Part shown: in pieces, positions 9,201 to 17,428 of the stretch
Layout of the letters: every line of letters begins with the position of its first letter
Numbering within the stretch: the first letter of the stretch is position 1
NCBI RefSeq assembly: GCF_004297265.1
Contig: NZ_SCUT01000061.1
Location: 1-64,000, forward strand
Direction of reading: 5' to 3'
Source: Reyranella sp.
GTDB lineage: Bacteria; Pseudomonadota; Alphaproteobacteria; Reyranellales; Reyranellaceae
DNA length: 64,000 nucleotides
The notes under the pieces: model-generated
Seen by the model: the letters and a program-made list of their open reading frames with translations, nothing else
Databases searched by the model: none
What the model was told of the DNA's origin: nothing
Translations under genes and position numbers: made by a program

Positions 9201-12200
9201 GACTGGACTCTCAACGCTCGCGGCATCATCGGCCGCTCGCCGATTGCCGGCAAGGCGACCCTCCCGCCGGCGACGCCGGCACATGCCATCGTCGTCCCGC
9301 AGAGCAGCGTTTATGCCTGGGCCCGCGATCTCGGCTTCGACTATGGACCGACGTTCCAGCGCGTCCGGCAGGTCGTCTTTCCCGCGCCGAAGTTCGCGGT
9401 CGCCAGTCTCCATCGGCCGGAAGCACTGGTGAACGGGGCGCGTATCATCGATCTCACGGCACTGGATGCCGCGTTCCACGCCCTGTTCGCCACGGAAGAA
9501 GCGGGCGTGGCAGACATGCCGATGAAGCGCATGCTGCCTGTCCGCTTCGGCTGCATTCGCGTGTTCCAGTCCGGCACGATCGCCACGCGCATCACCGCAC
9601 GCACCCTCAGGCAGTCGCCGAGTTCGATTGTCGTCGATATCGACCTGTGGGACGAGAGCGGAACAATCGTCGCAACAGCCCAGAATGTCCGTCTCGTCGA
9701 GGCTCCCGCCGAGCTGGCCGCGGACCCCAAGTCGCTCAGCTATCGCACCGCCGCTTGGCATCTTGAGCGCGCCGGCAAGCCTTCGACGCTCGCCTCCGGG
9801 CATGTATCCGTGGAACGACCCGCGGGGAGCGCAGCCGCCCTCTCCGAAGCTTTGCTTCTGCTGGAGGCTGGAACGCTACGTGCAACATGGTCGGCACTCC
9901 AGAGTCGCCCGCCTTGCGGTTCGCAGGAGCATCAAGAGCCGGCCGATGGTGGTGATGGCGCATCGTGGGCTTCGTTCCTCCGAACTGCGCTGCTCTGGCA
10001 TCTCGAAGCGAAGAACCTCGCCGTGGATCTCGACGGAGCCCGTATACTGGTTCCCTCATGTGATCTTCCCGAGATCGACTCCATTGTCAGCACGCTGCTG
10101 CTTCGTCACCCGACAATGGGTGCGGAAGCCGCCAGCGTCTCGCGTCTCGAGAACATCATCCGTCGCCTGAGCGACGGGGACCCGACGGCCGTGAGCGAAC
10201 TCGGCTCGCCGCACTGGCGCAATCTGGGTGTGGCCTCCAATCAGATTGGCTGGCTGCGCGATGCCGTCATTCGCGACGTCGCGGCTTCTCTGTCGCGTCA
10301 CGACAGTAAGTGCCTGTTGCGCCTGTTGATGATCGGCGCCGATCATTTTGCCACGGCCGTCGATCTCAGCCTGCGCTTCGCCAACGTCGAGATCACCCTG
10401 ACCGACTTGGACGACGATCGCCTCGAACAGGCACGGGCCGCCATCGGCGACGGCGCCCCGCTCGTGCGCTGCCTGGCCTGGTCGCAGCTGGAGACTCTGC
10501 GTCCTGCTTCGCTGGACCTCGCCTTCGCTGTCGATGCTCTGAGCGAGGCCGCCGCCGGCAGCGACGACGGGATCACGATCATTACGAGGCTGCTGCGCCC
10601 AGACGCGCCGCTCATCGCGGGCGAGCTGGCGCCCAGCGCCTTCTGGGACATCGTTCGCGGCAGCCGGCGGCGCTGGTGGGCGCGCTCGGCGAATGCCGAG
10701 TTCCCGGTCGGTGCACTGTTGACCGACCAGGAATGGATCGACGAACTCGAAACGGCGGGCTTCAGCGCCATTTCGGTATCTCCCGCCTTCGGCGAGGCAC
10801 GCGTCGGCGTGGTCGTTCATGGCCTGGCCGGCAGCAGTATCGATCGCAGCACGACGGCCGCGGTCGAACCAGCCGTCTTCTCCTGGCAGGGCACTGCGGC
10901 GGCCGATCTCCAGGCCCTCGTCGGCCATCGCGGCTCCGAGGCGACGCGACTGGACCAGGCCGCGACGACCGATCACGTACTGTCGATCTCGTCGGACGAC
11001 GGCTCGGCCGACCCGGTGGGGGCCCTCGCCGGTCATCTCGACGCGATCGCCGACCGGTGCCGGCGGCTGGCGGACGCGTCGGCCCGCCTCTGGATCGTCG
11101 TCGATTTCGGCCAGGTGGATGAACTCGGCCCCCTCGAGCAGCCGCTCTGGTGTGCGCTGATGGCCGCGACGCGGGTAGCGCGCAACGAGTATCCGGGCCT
11201 CCACATTCGCTGCGTCGGCCTGGCAGGCCAACCGCGCCTCCATGTGATCAAGCGGGCTGCCGACGAGATGCTGATCCCGGGCGAGGAACGCGAAGTGTTC
11301 ATCCAGGGCGACAACCGCACGGTCTTTCGCCTCGAGCGGGGAACCGCCGCTCCGCGCCCGCCACAGCCTCCGGCGAGCGACATGGCATTGCGCCTCGTGA
11401 CGCGTCAGGGCTCGGGCCGGGGCGCGCTCGGCTGGATTCCGGAACCGCGCCGGGCACCGGAGGCTGGCGAGGTCGAAATCGAGGTCGCGACCACCGGCCT
11501 CAACTTCCGCGACGTGATGTGGAACCTGCGCCTTCTGCCGGAAGAGGCCCTGGAAGACGGTTACGCCGGTCCCGGTCTCGGAATGGAGTGCGCCGGCACG
11601 GTGGTCCGCACGGGGCCTGACGTCGAAGGTCTGGTGGTCGGCGATCGTGTCCTCGCCTTTGCGCCTGGCGCCTTCGCCAGCCACCTCGTTGTGAAGACTT
11701 TCGCGGTGAGCAAGTTGCCGAGCCAGCTGTCGTTCGAGGACGCCACGACGCTGCCGGTCGCATTCCTCACCGCCTATTACTCCCTTGTGCATCTTGCCCG
11801 CCTTGAAGCCGGCGAAATCGTCCTGATCCATGGCGGCGCCGGCGCCGTGGGGCTGGCCGCCATGCAGATCGCCAAGCATCGCGGCGCGACCGTCATCGCG
11901 ACGGCCGGCAGCGGTGAGAAGCGCGCCCTCCTGCGTAGCCTCGGCGCCGACTTCGTCTGCAACTCCCGCACCCTCGCCTTCGCCGAAGACGTGATGAGTT
12001 TCACGAATGGCAAGGGCGTCGACGTTGTCCTCAACTCGCTGGCCGGCGAGGCGATGATCCGTTCGATGGATTGCCTCAAGCCGTTCGGTCGCTTCATCGA
12101 GCTGGGCAAGCGCGACTTCTACGCCAATACCCATCTCGGATTGCGGCCATTGCGCCGCAATCTGAGCTACTTCGGCGTCGACATCGACCAGCTCATCGGC

Positions 12201-13640
12201 GCCCACAAGGCATTGTCCCAGCAGCTGTTCAGGGACGTGATCGGCTTCTTCGCCGAGGGTGAATTCTCGCCGCTTCCGCATCGTGTCTTCGACGGAGCGC
12301 ATATCCCCGAAGCGTTCCGGCTGATGCAGCGCGCCGGCCATATCGGGAAGATCGTCGTGACGCCGGCCCGGCAGGCCAGCGTCTCGGAGGCGTCCGTCAA
12401 CACCTTCCCGGTCGACGCCGAGGGTTGGCACGTCGTGATTGGCGGCACCAGCGGGTTCGGCTTCGCGGCTGCGGAATGGCTGGCCGATCGGAATGCCCGC
12501 TACATCGCGCTGATCAGCCGCTCGGGTCTTCTGTCCGACTCCGTCGCTACCCAGGTCGATGTGTTGCGCGAAAAGGGCGTGGCCGTAGAGGTAGCGGCCG
12601 TAGACGTAACGGACGCCGGCGCCCTCGACCGCTTCATCGATCAACTCGGCAGCGACCGCCCGATCAAGGGCATCGTGCATGCGGCCATGGTCCTCGACGA
12701 CAGATTGATCCAGGGCATCGACCGCGAGTCGATCGAAACGGTCCTGCAACCCAAGGCCACAGGCGCCTTGCACCTCGAGAAACTCGCCGGAAGGTTGGCG
12801 CTCGACTACCTCCTGCTCTTCTCGTCGGCCACGACGCTGTTCGGCAATCCGGGACAGTTCAACTATGTCGCGGGAAACGCCTATATCGAAGGCATCGCCC
12901 GTCGCCTGCGCGCAAAGGGGCTTCCCGCGCTCGCCGTTGCCTGGGGGGCGATCGAGGATGCCGGCTATCTCGCTCGGCATATCGAGGCCAACGCGGGCCT
13001 TAAGCGGCGTTTTGGCTCCACGTTGATGCCCTCCCGCATGGCGCTGAACGGGCTGGACTGGGCCTTCGACCGCGAAGGAAACCAGCTTGCCGACGTCTGT
13101 GCGATCGCCAGGATCGACTGGGCCATGGCCAAGCGGGAGCTCGCGGCGGTACGGGCCCCGACTTTCAACGCCGTCGATACCGGCGCCGTGTCGCGGCAGG
13201 CCGGCCAGGCGGCCATCACTCTCGAGCGGTTGCGCGCCATGCCACCGGAAGAAGCGACGGAGGCCCTGCTCGACATCGTCGTGGAGGAAATCGCACGCGT
13301 TCTCCGCCTGCCTCCCAAGGAGGTGGATCGGCATCGACCGCTGGCCGAAATCGGCATGGATTCTCTGATGATGCTCGAGTTGCGAACGACGGTGGAGGCA
13401 TCGCTCCAGATCGAGTTGCCGATGATGTCGCTGGCGAGCGGCATCACGCCGGCCGATGTGGCACGCCGCGTCACACCGCTCGTGACGGGTGAGACGACGC
13501 GCGAGGCGGTGCCGAGCACGCTGGCGACCCTATCTTCCAGTCACTTCGCGGAGCAGGCGGCCAAAGCGGATGCCTCGGAGCAGCGCGCGGCCATCAGCGC
13601 CGTGATGCATCGCGTCAAACAGATCGATGGTCCGTTATGA
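6204..13640 (+). CDS. Single-module highly reducing type I polyketide synthase (KS-AT-DH-psiMT-ER-KR-ACP)
   Basis: The protein is 2,478 residues from ATG 6204 (17 more from GTG 6153). KS spans ~1-430 with catalytic Cys175 (DTACSSS), His310 (VEAHGTGT) and His348 (NVGHLEP). AT spans ~520-830 with Ser621 in GHSVGE and a YPFH specificity motif, so malonyl-type is likely. DH is ~870-1170 with His924 and a DAAFH motif, but the usual HxxxG glycine is Asp. A methyltransferase-like region (~1330-1560) has lost the Gly-rich SAM loop. ER (~1700-2030) has LIHGGAGAVGLAA. KR (~2050-2270) has GGTSGFGFA and YVAGNAY. The ACP carries Ser2387 in GMDSL. There is no thioesterase. A single module implies iterative chain building. 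It is coupled to the oxoamine synthase downstream, which is the likely release enzyme. Product length and starter are unknown. Confidence 0.95.
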   Translation: MTRRDEVAIVGYACRLPGARDSGGFWRLLRHNLCSVSQITPDRFPTQAYYHPSPDQIGRSYSFAAGVIEDVWGFDATAFGMSPREAEQVDPQHRHLLEVTHDALAHAGIRPSLLAGSPVGVYVGASSVDHAARFFADPSAAGMHMMTGNSLSIMANRISYTFDLKGPSLAVDTACSSSFVALNLAAEAIRSGAIETAIVGGVNLLLSPFSYIGFSRASMLSPTGLCRPFDASADGYVRSEGAIVVVLRSMSSALKSRSRIHAVIVGSGVNQDGRTTGMSLPSAESQRLLLEQVYGDFRVDPADLGFVEAHGTGTRVGDPIEADALGKGLAQKRTQPLPIGSVKSNVGHLEPVSGLAGLLKSVMALDRGLVPATLHQRAPNPDIPFDDLNLEVIAQNRRLPDRRGPELVGVNSFGFGGTNAHIILRSEKSVAHLVQVGNAAAPPPLLLTAHNGEALTALASRYVDAWPATTREATAFISAAAYLRDALPHRLVVRGKTTDEIRHHLASFAKGEEAAAVLTGQALGIDQPLTFLFSGNGSQWAGMGRDAWESNPVFRDALRDIDDHFAKAQKWSIVDTLFADDLAPRLRRATYSQPLLLALQVATVRALEERGIVASATLGHSVGEIAAAWCAGALSLDQAIEVVVARSRNQESVRGSGGMAALMLSDREARRFLKTAGAHSVEIAAINSWRSVTVSGTFADIDRVLQAAADMRISARRLDLDYPFHCALIDPVRSPLLHELQGLRPLPPHKKFVSSVTGGAVAPETLGADHWWRNVREPVQFEPALNGLLNDGIRVFLEVGPRPILASYVRDVLREAGARGVVIETLSESDGQSALDPIERAASKVALAGGKIEMQRFFGPAPASAIVLPHYPWQHAQFKVPTTGEASTTLLPHAHPLLGAGLRKDSAEWFSTVDPALYPWIADHKVGDVPVLPATAYVEIMLAAARETHPEGALELRDLDILRPLVFEGKITFEISVRLAHETGVVELLSRQRGGGAGADWTLNARGIIGRSPIAGKATLPPATPAHAIVVPQSSVYAWARDLGFDYGPTFQRVRQVVFPAPKFAVASLHRPEALVNGARIIDLTALDAAFHALFATEEAGVADMPMKRMLPVRFGCIRVFQSGTIATRITARTLRQSPSSIVVDIDLWDESGTIVATAQNVRLVEAPAELAADPKSLSYRTAAWHLERAGKPSTLASGHVSVERPAGSAAALSEALLLLEAGTLRATWSALQSRPPCGSQEHQEPADGGDGASWASFLRTALLWHLEAKNLAVDLDGARILVPSCDLPEIDSIVSTLLLRHPTMGAEAASVSRLENIIRRLSDGDPTAVSELGSPHWRNLGVASNQIGWLRDAVIRDVAASLSRHDSKCLLRLLMIGADHFATAVDLSLRFANVEITLTDLDDDRLEQARAAIGDGAPLVRCLAWSQLETLRPASLDLAFAVDALSEAAAGSDDGITIITRLLRPDAPLIAGELAPSAFWDIVRGSRRRWWARSANAEFPVGALLTDQEWIDELETAGFSAISVSPAFGEARVGVVVHGLAGSSIDRSTTAAVEPAVFSWQGTAAADLQALVGHRGSEATRLDQAATTDHVLSISSDDGSADPVGALAGHLDAIADRCRRLADASARLWIVVDFGQVDELGPLEQPLWCALMAATRVARNEYPGLHIRCVGLAGQPRLHVIKRAADEMLIPGEEREVFIQGDNRTVFRLERGTAAPRPPQPPASDMALRLVTRQGSGRGALGWIPEPRRAPEAGEVEIEVATTGLNFRDVMWNLRLLPEEALEDGYAGPGLGMECAGTVVRTGPDVEGLVVGDRVLAFAPGAFASHLVVKTFAVSKLPSQLSFEDATTLPVAFLTAYYSLVHLARLEAGEIVLIHGGAGAVGLAAMQIAKHRGATVIATAGSGEKRALLRSLGADFVCNSRTLAFAEDVMSFTNGKGVDVVLNSLAGEAMIRSMDCLKPFGRFIELGKRDFYANTHLGLRPLRRNLSYFGVDIDQLIGAHKALSQQLFRDVIGFFAEGEFSPLPHRVFDGAHIPEAFRLMQRAGHIGKIVVTPARQASVSEASVNTFPVDAEGWHVVIGGTSGFGFAAAEWLADRNARYIALISRSGLLSDSVATQVDVLREKGVAVEVAAVDVTDAGALDRFIDQLGSDRPIKGIVHAAMVLDDRLIQGIDRESIETVLQPKATGALHLEKLAGRLALDYLLLFSSATTLFGNPGQFNYVAGNAYIEGIARRLRAKGLPALAVAWGAIEDAGYLARHIEANAGLKRRFGSTLMPSRMALNGLDWAFDREGNQLADVCAIARIDWAMAKRELAAVRAPTFNAVDTGAVSRQAGQAAITLERLRAMPPEEATEALLDIVVEEIARVLRLPPKEVDRHRPLAEIGMDSLMMLELRTTVEASLQIELPMMSLASGITPADVARRVTPLVTGETTREAVPSTLATLSSSHFAEQAAKADASEQRAAISAVMHRVKQIDGPL

Positions 13641-14995
13641 ACCAGCCGCGATCGAACGCCGCTCAGGAGACGGTCGATCGGGTACGGCAGGCACTCGGTC
13701 AATCCGCCGCTCCCCAGGCCAGGCCGGGCCCCGGTCCGGCTCCGGGGGGCGGACGACGGGATTTCGATTTCACGACGCTCCCCGAGTACGAGATCCTGAA
13801 GATCTGGAAGGCGGTAGGCGATATCACCAGTATCGGCAACCCCTTCTATCGCCTGCACGACGGACGCGCCGGCAACACGACGTCGATCGACGGGCGAACG
13901 GTCGCGAATTTCTCCTCCTATGACTATCTCGGCCTGAACGGACATCCCGAGATCGCAGCGGCGGCCAAGGCCGCGATCGACCGGTTCGGTACATCGGTGT
14001 CGGCCAGCCGGCTCTCGGCCGGCGAAAGGCAGGTCCATCGCGATCTTGAGACGGCGCTGGCGCGCCTGAGCGGTACCGAGGACGCCATCGCCTTCGTCAG
14101 CGGCCATGGCACGAATGTGTCGGTGATCGGCGAGTTGCTGGGACCGGAAGACCTCATCGTGGCGGACGCCGTCATCCACAACAGCATCGTCGAGGGCGCC
14201 AAGCTGTCGGGCGCGAAGCGCATCCTCTGTCCGCACAACGACCTCGACGCCTTCGAACGCGCGTTGCGACTCAACCGGGCACGCTATCGACGGGCCCTGA
14301 TCGTGGTCGAAGGGCTCTACGGCATGGACGGCGACGTCCCGGACCTTGCCGGCCTGATCAAGCTCAAGCGCCGGTACAACGCCTGGCTCATGGTCGACGA
14401 GGCGCACGCGACCGGCGCGCTCGGCCACACCGGTCGTGGTATCGCCGAGGAACAGGACATCGACCCGGCGGAAGTAGAGATCTGGATGGGCACGCTCAGC
14501 AAGACGCTGGCGGCTGCCGGCGGCTATATCGCGGGAAGCCGCGCCCTCATCGAACTGATCAAGTACACGTCGCCCGGTTTCGTCTTCAGCGTCGGCCTTT
14601 CGCCGCCGGTGGCGGCGGCGGCCACGGCCGCAGTCGACGTGATGATGCGCGAACCCTGGCGTGCCGCCGCGCTCCGCCGCAATGGGCTGGCCTTGCTCGC
14701 GAAGGCGAGGTCGCGCGGCCTCGACACTGGACTGAGCATCGGCGCGTCGGTCGTTCCGGTCATCGTGGGCAACTCACCGCAAACGGTGATGCTGTCCGAA
14801 CGCCTGCTGGAACGTGGCTTCAACGTCGTGCCGGCGGTTTTCCCTGGTGTTGCCGAGAACCAGGCGCGGCTCCGGTTCTTCGTCACGTCGGAGCATACGC
14901 CCGAGCAGATCGACACGGTGATCGACGCCGTGGCAGAGGAGCTACCGAAGATTCGCAGCGGCTCTTCATTCGTCAGCACCATCGCCGGTCGCTGA
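13637..14995 (+). CDS. Alpha-oxoamine synthase (SPT/KBL/BioF family), putative PKS-releasing enzyme
   Basis: The protein is a 452-residue PLP enzyme whose ATG overlaps the PKS stop codon (ATGA). Family marks are NFSSYDYLGLNGHPE, FVSGHGTNVSVIGELL, VIHNSIVEGAKLSGAKR, MVDEAHATGALGHTGRG and the PLP lysine Lys289 in GTLSKTLAAAGGYI. The family condenses an acyl thioester with an amino acid and loses CO2; members make KAPA, 2-amino-3-ketobutyrate, 5-aminolevulinate and 3-ketosphinganine. An N-terminal extension of ~60 residues, absent from BioF, contains a helix-like stretch and a Pro/Gly linker (RPGPGPAPGGG). It could dock on the PKS or ACP. With no thioesterase in the PKS, I infer that this enzyme off-loads the chain as an amino ketone, as Fum8 does in fumonisin synthesis. 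Biotin synthesis is unlikely, as no bio genes are near. Confidence 0.93.
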   Translation: MNQPRSNAAQETVDRVRQALGQSAAPQARPGPGPAPGGGRRDFDFTTLPEYEILKIWKAVGDITSIGNPFYRLHDGRAGNTTSIDGRTVANFSSYDYLGLNGHPEIAAAAKAAIDRFGTSVSASRLSAGERQVHRDLETALARLSGTEDAIAFVSGHGTNVSVIGELLGPEDLIVADAVIHNSIVEGAKLSGAKRILCPHNDLDAFERALRLNRARYRRALIVVEGLYGMDGDVPDLAGLIKLKRRYNAWLMVDEAHATGALGHTGRGIAEEQDIDPAEVEIWMGTLSKTLAAAGGYIAGSRALIELIKYTSPGFVFSVGLSPPVAAAATAAVDVMMREPWRAAALRRNGLALLAKARSRGLDTGLSIGASVVPVIVGNSPQTVMLSERLLERGFNVVPAVFPGVAENQARLRFFVTSEHTPEQIDTVIDAVAEELPKIRSGSSFVSTIAGR

Positions 14996-15001
14996 TCCGA
15001 C

Positions 15002-15772
15002 ATGGACTTCAGGACGATCGTCATCACCGGCGCGTCCAGCGGGATCGGCGCCGCTCTCGCCCGATCGCTCGCCGCACCGGGCCGCACGCTCGCCTTGCTG
15101 GGCCGCAATGCCGGGCGCCTCGAAGCGGTGGCGGCCGCCTGTCGGGCAAAGGGCGCGACGTGCATGATCGCCAGCCTCGACGTTTCCGACACCGATGCGC
15201 TCCAGGCCTTCCTCATGGAAGTCGGCCGGGAGACGGCCATCGACCTGCTCATCGCCAATGCCGGTATCCTGGACGGGCGATCGGCGGGCGAGGCCGTGGA
15301 GCGCGGCAGCGTTGCGCGCCGGGTGCTCGAAACCAATCTCCTGGCGACGCTCGATGTCGTCCATCTCGTGCTGCCCGCCATGCAGAGGAACGGGCGCGGC
15401 AGCATCGTCCTCGTGGCCTCGCTTGCCTCCCTGGTACCGCTGCCCGACGCTCCCGCCTACTCGGCCTCCAAGGCGGGCCTGTTGTCCTACGGACTCGCGC
15501 TGCGTGATGCCGTCGCCGCTGAGGGAATCAGGGTCGTCGTCGCCTGCCCCGGCTTCGTCGCCACCGCGATGGCGGACCGGCATCTCGGGCCTCGTCCCGG
15601 CGAGATCTCGGCCGACGACGCGGCGTCGCGGATTCTCACCGGCCTGCGACGCAATCGGGGCATGGTCGGCTTTCCCTTCGTCCCGTTCTGGCTCTCGCGC
15701 CTCAGCCTGCTCGTGCCGGAGGCGATCCGCCGCCGTGGCATGAAGAACACCCGCTTCCACGTGGGTCCGTAG
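15002..15772 (+). CDS. Short-chain dehydrogenase/reductase, possible 3-keto-sphingoid reductase
   Basis: This 256-residue SDR begins 6 bp after the oxoamine synthase and belongs to the same operon. It has the cofactor loop TGASSGIG (9-16), LIANAG (83-88), Asn112, and the catalytic set Ser140, Tyr153, Lys157 (YSASK). The C-terminus carries a hydrophobic, Pro/Phe-rich stretch (FPFVPFWLSRLSLLVP), as seen in membrane-associated 3-ketodihydrosphingosine reductases. The expected job is reduction of the beta-keto group left by the oxoamine synthase, to give a 2-amino-3-hydroxy chain. That role is inferred from context; the SDR fold itself is certain. Confidence 0.9.
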   Translation: MDFRTIVITGASSGIGAALARSLAAPGRTLALLGRNAGRLEAVAAACRAKGATCMIASLDVSDTDALQAFLMEVGRETAIDLLIANAGILDGRSAGEAVERGSVARRVLETNLLATLDVVHLVLPAMQRNGRGSIVLVASLASLVPLPDAPAYSASKAGLLSYGLALRDAVAAEGIRVVVACPGFVATAMADRHLGPRPGEISADDAASRILTGLRRNRGMVGFPFVPFWLSRLSLLVPEAIRRRGMKNTRFHVGP

Positions 15773-15883
15773 GAGGACTGTCGCCGGGGCAACCGTCGAC
15801 CGTGGCTGCCATCAGTGGCTCGACCTTTTCGCGCCGCTTCACCCCGAGAGTGCTTCATCGAGCGAAAGGCGCCTCTCGATAGC

Positions 15884-16675
15884 TCAGCTCTCGACGGCCT
15901 GCCGGCTCAGTACGGCCATTGCGAAGCAATGCTCGCCGGTCTGCCATCGGCGGTAGCGCTCGCTCCCCTCGACGCTCAGCATCTCACGCACGCGGCGGCG
16001 CAAAAAGGGCGGCACCCAGGCGACGGCGCGCGCGGCGCGGGGGCTTCGCTCGCGGAGCGATCGTCTGGCGCCTTCCGAGACATCACGAAGTGTGTCGACG
16101 GCCAGTCCCCCTAACCGCGCCAGGCGCTGGAAGCGCGCCCTGGCGTCGGCAAAGGTTGGCGACGAGTCAGCCAGGAGAAGTCGTCCAGAGAGTTTCAGGA
16201 CCCGTATCGCCTCGCTCATGAACTCGGCTTCGGGGAAGTAGTTCAATGCGTCGACACAGACGAGGCAGTCGAAACGCCGGTCCTCGAACGGCAAGCGGGT
16301 CGCGTCGCTTTGCCGCAGATCGATGCCGAGCCGCCGGCCCCGCCAGGCAGCGACGGCGGATGCGTCGACGCCGATGGCGGAGCGCGGGCGGTACCGTCTC
16401 GATAGGTAGAGCAACCCGCCGCCGCACCCCGCTGCGACCTCGATCACGGCACTGCGCCGCCACGCTTCGGCGTCGAGTCCCGCGAGGGAAAACAGCTCGG
16501 CATAGAGTTGGAGCTGGAAGGCGTCGCCGGCCAGCGCAGGATCCGTAAGGATCTCAGCATCAACCGGAGCCAAGCCGACATTGAACGTCGTCGCCTGCCG
16601 GCTGCCCGGCCAAGCATATACCATCTCGTAGACAAGGCGGCGAGCCCAGGGGCTCTGCGGTATCAACGAAGTCAA
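15884..16675 (-). CDS. Class I SAM-dependent methyltransferase, lipid/phthiotriol-type
   Basis: The protein has 263 residues and lies on the strand opposite its neighbours. The SAM-binding loop is EVAAGCGGG (79-87), with the acidic residue Asp104 after beta-2 (GVDAS) and a DCLVCVDALNYFP motif 4 region. The layout (LQLYAELFSLAGLD before motif I, LLYLSRRY after it) is close to phthiotriol/phenolphthiotriol methyltransferases and sterol-type O-methyltransferases, which act on long-chain lipid alcohols. It is convergent with the reductase gene and divergent, over 54 bp, from the CDP-alcohol phosphatidyltransferase. A modification of the PKS-derived lipid is plausible but not shown. Confidence 0.85.
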   Translation of the reverse strand: MTSLIPQSPWARRLVYEMVYAWPGSRQATTFNVGLAPVDAEILTDPALAGDAFQLQLYAELFSLAGLDAEAWRRSAVIEVAAGCGGGLLYLSRRYRPRSAIGVDASAVAAWRGRRLGIDLRQSDATRLPFEDRRFDCLVCVDALNYFPEAEFMSEAIRVLKLSGRLLLADSSPTFADARARFQRLARLGGLAVDTLRDVSEGARRSLRERSPRAARAVAWVPPFLRRRVREMLSVEGSERYRRWQTGEHCFAMAVLSRQAVES

Positions 16676-16729
16676 ACCAAGCCCCTGCTACAATACGGAT
16701 GACACGAGATGGGTTAATCTCTCCGGATC

Positions 16730-17422
16730 ATGCCAGCCGACCGCGAAATCCCCCTCACACGATCGAACCAAGGCTGGCTGTCGGTACCGGAGCAGTGGCT
16801 TATTGCATGGATCGTCCCGCGGTTGCCACGCTGGATGGCGCCCGACTTCCTGACCGCTCTCGGCTTTGTGGCCTCCGTCGCAGCCTGCGTGGCCTACCTG
16901 CCGGCAGCAGGGAACCCGGCATGGCTTTGGGTGGTGAACGCCGCCCTTGTCGTCAACTGGTTCGGCGATTCGCTGGACGGGGCCGTCGCCCGGCGACGCG
17001 GCATCGAACGGCCCCGGTACGGTTTCTTCCTCGACCAGTCGATCGACGTGCTGAGCCAGTTCCTGTTCGCGATCGGCCTCGGCCTGTCCGGGTTGGTCCG
17101 CATGGATGTCGCAGCCATCGGTCTTGCGACGTACCTCATGATGACCGCCCAGTCCCTGCTGCGCGCCGAGGTCTCCCGCACTTTTCATCTCGCCAGCGCC
17201 GGCTTCGGCCTGACCGAAGTGCGCTGCCTCTTTCTTGCACTCAACGCCGCGTTCTATCTGAAGCCGCCCGTGCCGCTCGACATCGCCGGAACGAGCCTGG
17301 GTTATGGTGACATGCTCGGCATCGTCTGGATCGCCGCCAATCTCGGCCTCTATGTCGCGGGCATGATAGGTCAGCTCGGCCAGCTCACCCGCGACGAGCC
17401 GCCGGCCGGGAAAGACCACTAA
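16730..17422 (+). CDS. CDP-alcohol phosphatidyltransferase family membrane protein
   Basis: This 230-residue integral membrane protein has about five or six hydrophobic helices. The family signature is complete: Asp80-xx-Asp83-Gly84-xx-Ala87-Arg88, then Gly98-xxx-Asp102-xxx-Asp106. The enzymes transfer a substituted phosphate between a CDP-linked donor and an alcohol acceptor in the inner membrane. The donor could be CDP-diacylglycerol or a CDP-amino alcohol; the sequence does not decide. Lying beside a putative sphingoid-lipid operon, it may add the phospho-head group. An ordinary phospholipid role cannot be excluded. The start at ATG 16730 precedes MPADREIP. Confidence 0.9.
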   Translation: MPADREIPLTRSNQGWLSVPEQWLIAWIVPRLPRWMAPDFLTALGFVASVAACVAYLPAAGNPAWLWVVNAALVVNWFGDSLDGAVARRRGIERPRYGFFLDQSIDVLSQFLFAIGLGLSGLVRMDVAAIGLATYLMMTAQSLLRAEVSRTFHLASAGFGLTEVRCLFLALNAAFYLKPPVPLDIAGTSLGYGDMLGIVWIAANLGLYVAGMIGQLGQLTRDEPPAGKDH

Positions 17423-17428
17423 TAGGAG

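Noticed and set aside
10056-13334. A 1,092-codon open frame on the minus strand opposite the PKS gene
   Set aside because: It is antisense to a fully supported multidomain PKS, its composition is the usual His/Arg/Ala-rich mirror of high-GC coding DNA, and no domain is visible.
13637-14995. BioF (biotin synthesis) as the identity of the PLP enzyme
   Set aside because: No other biotin genes are present, the N-terminus is extended, and the gene is translationally coupled to a PKS.
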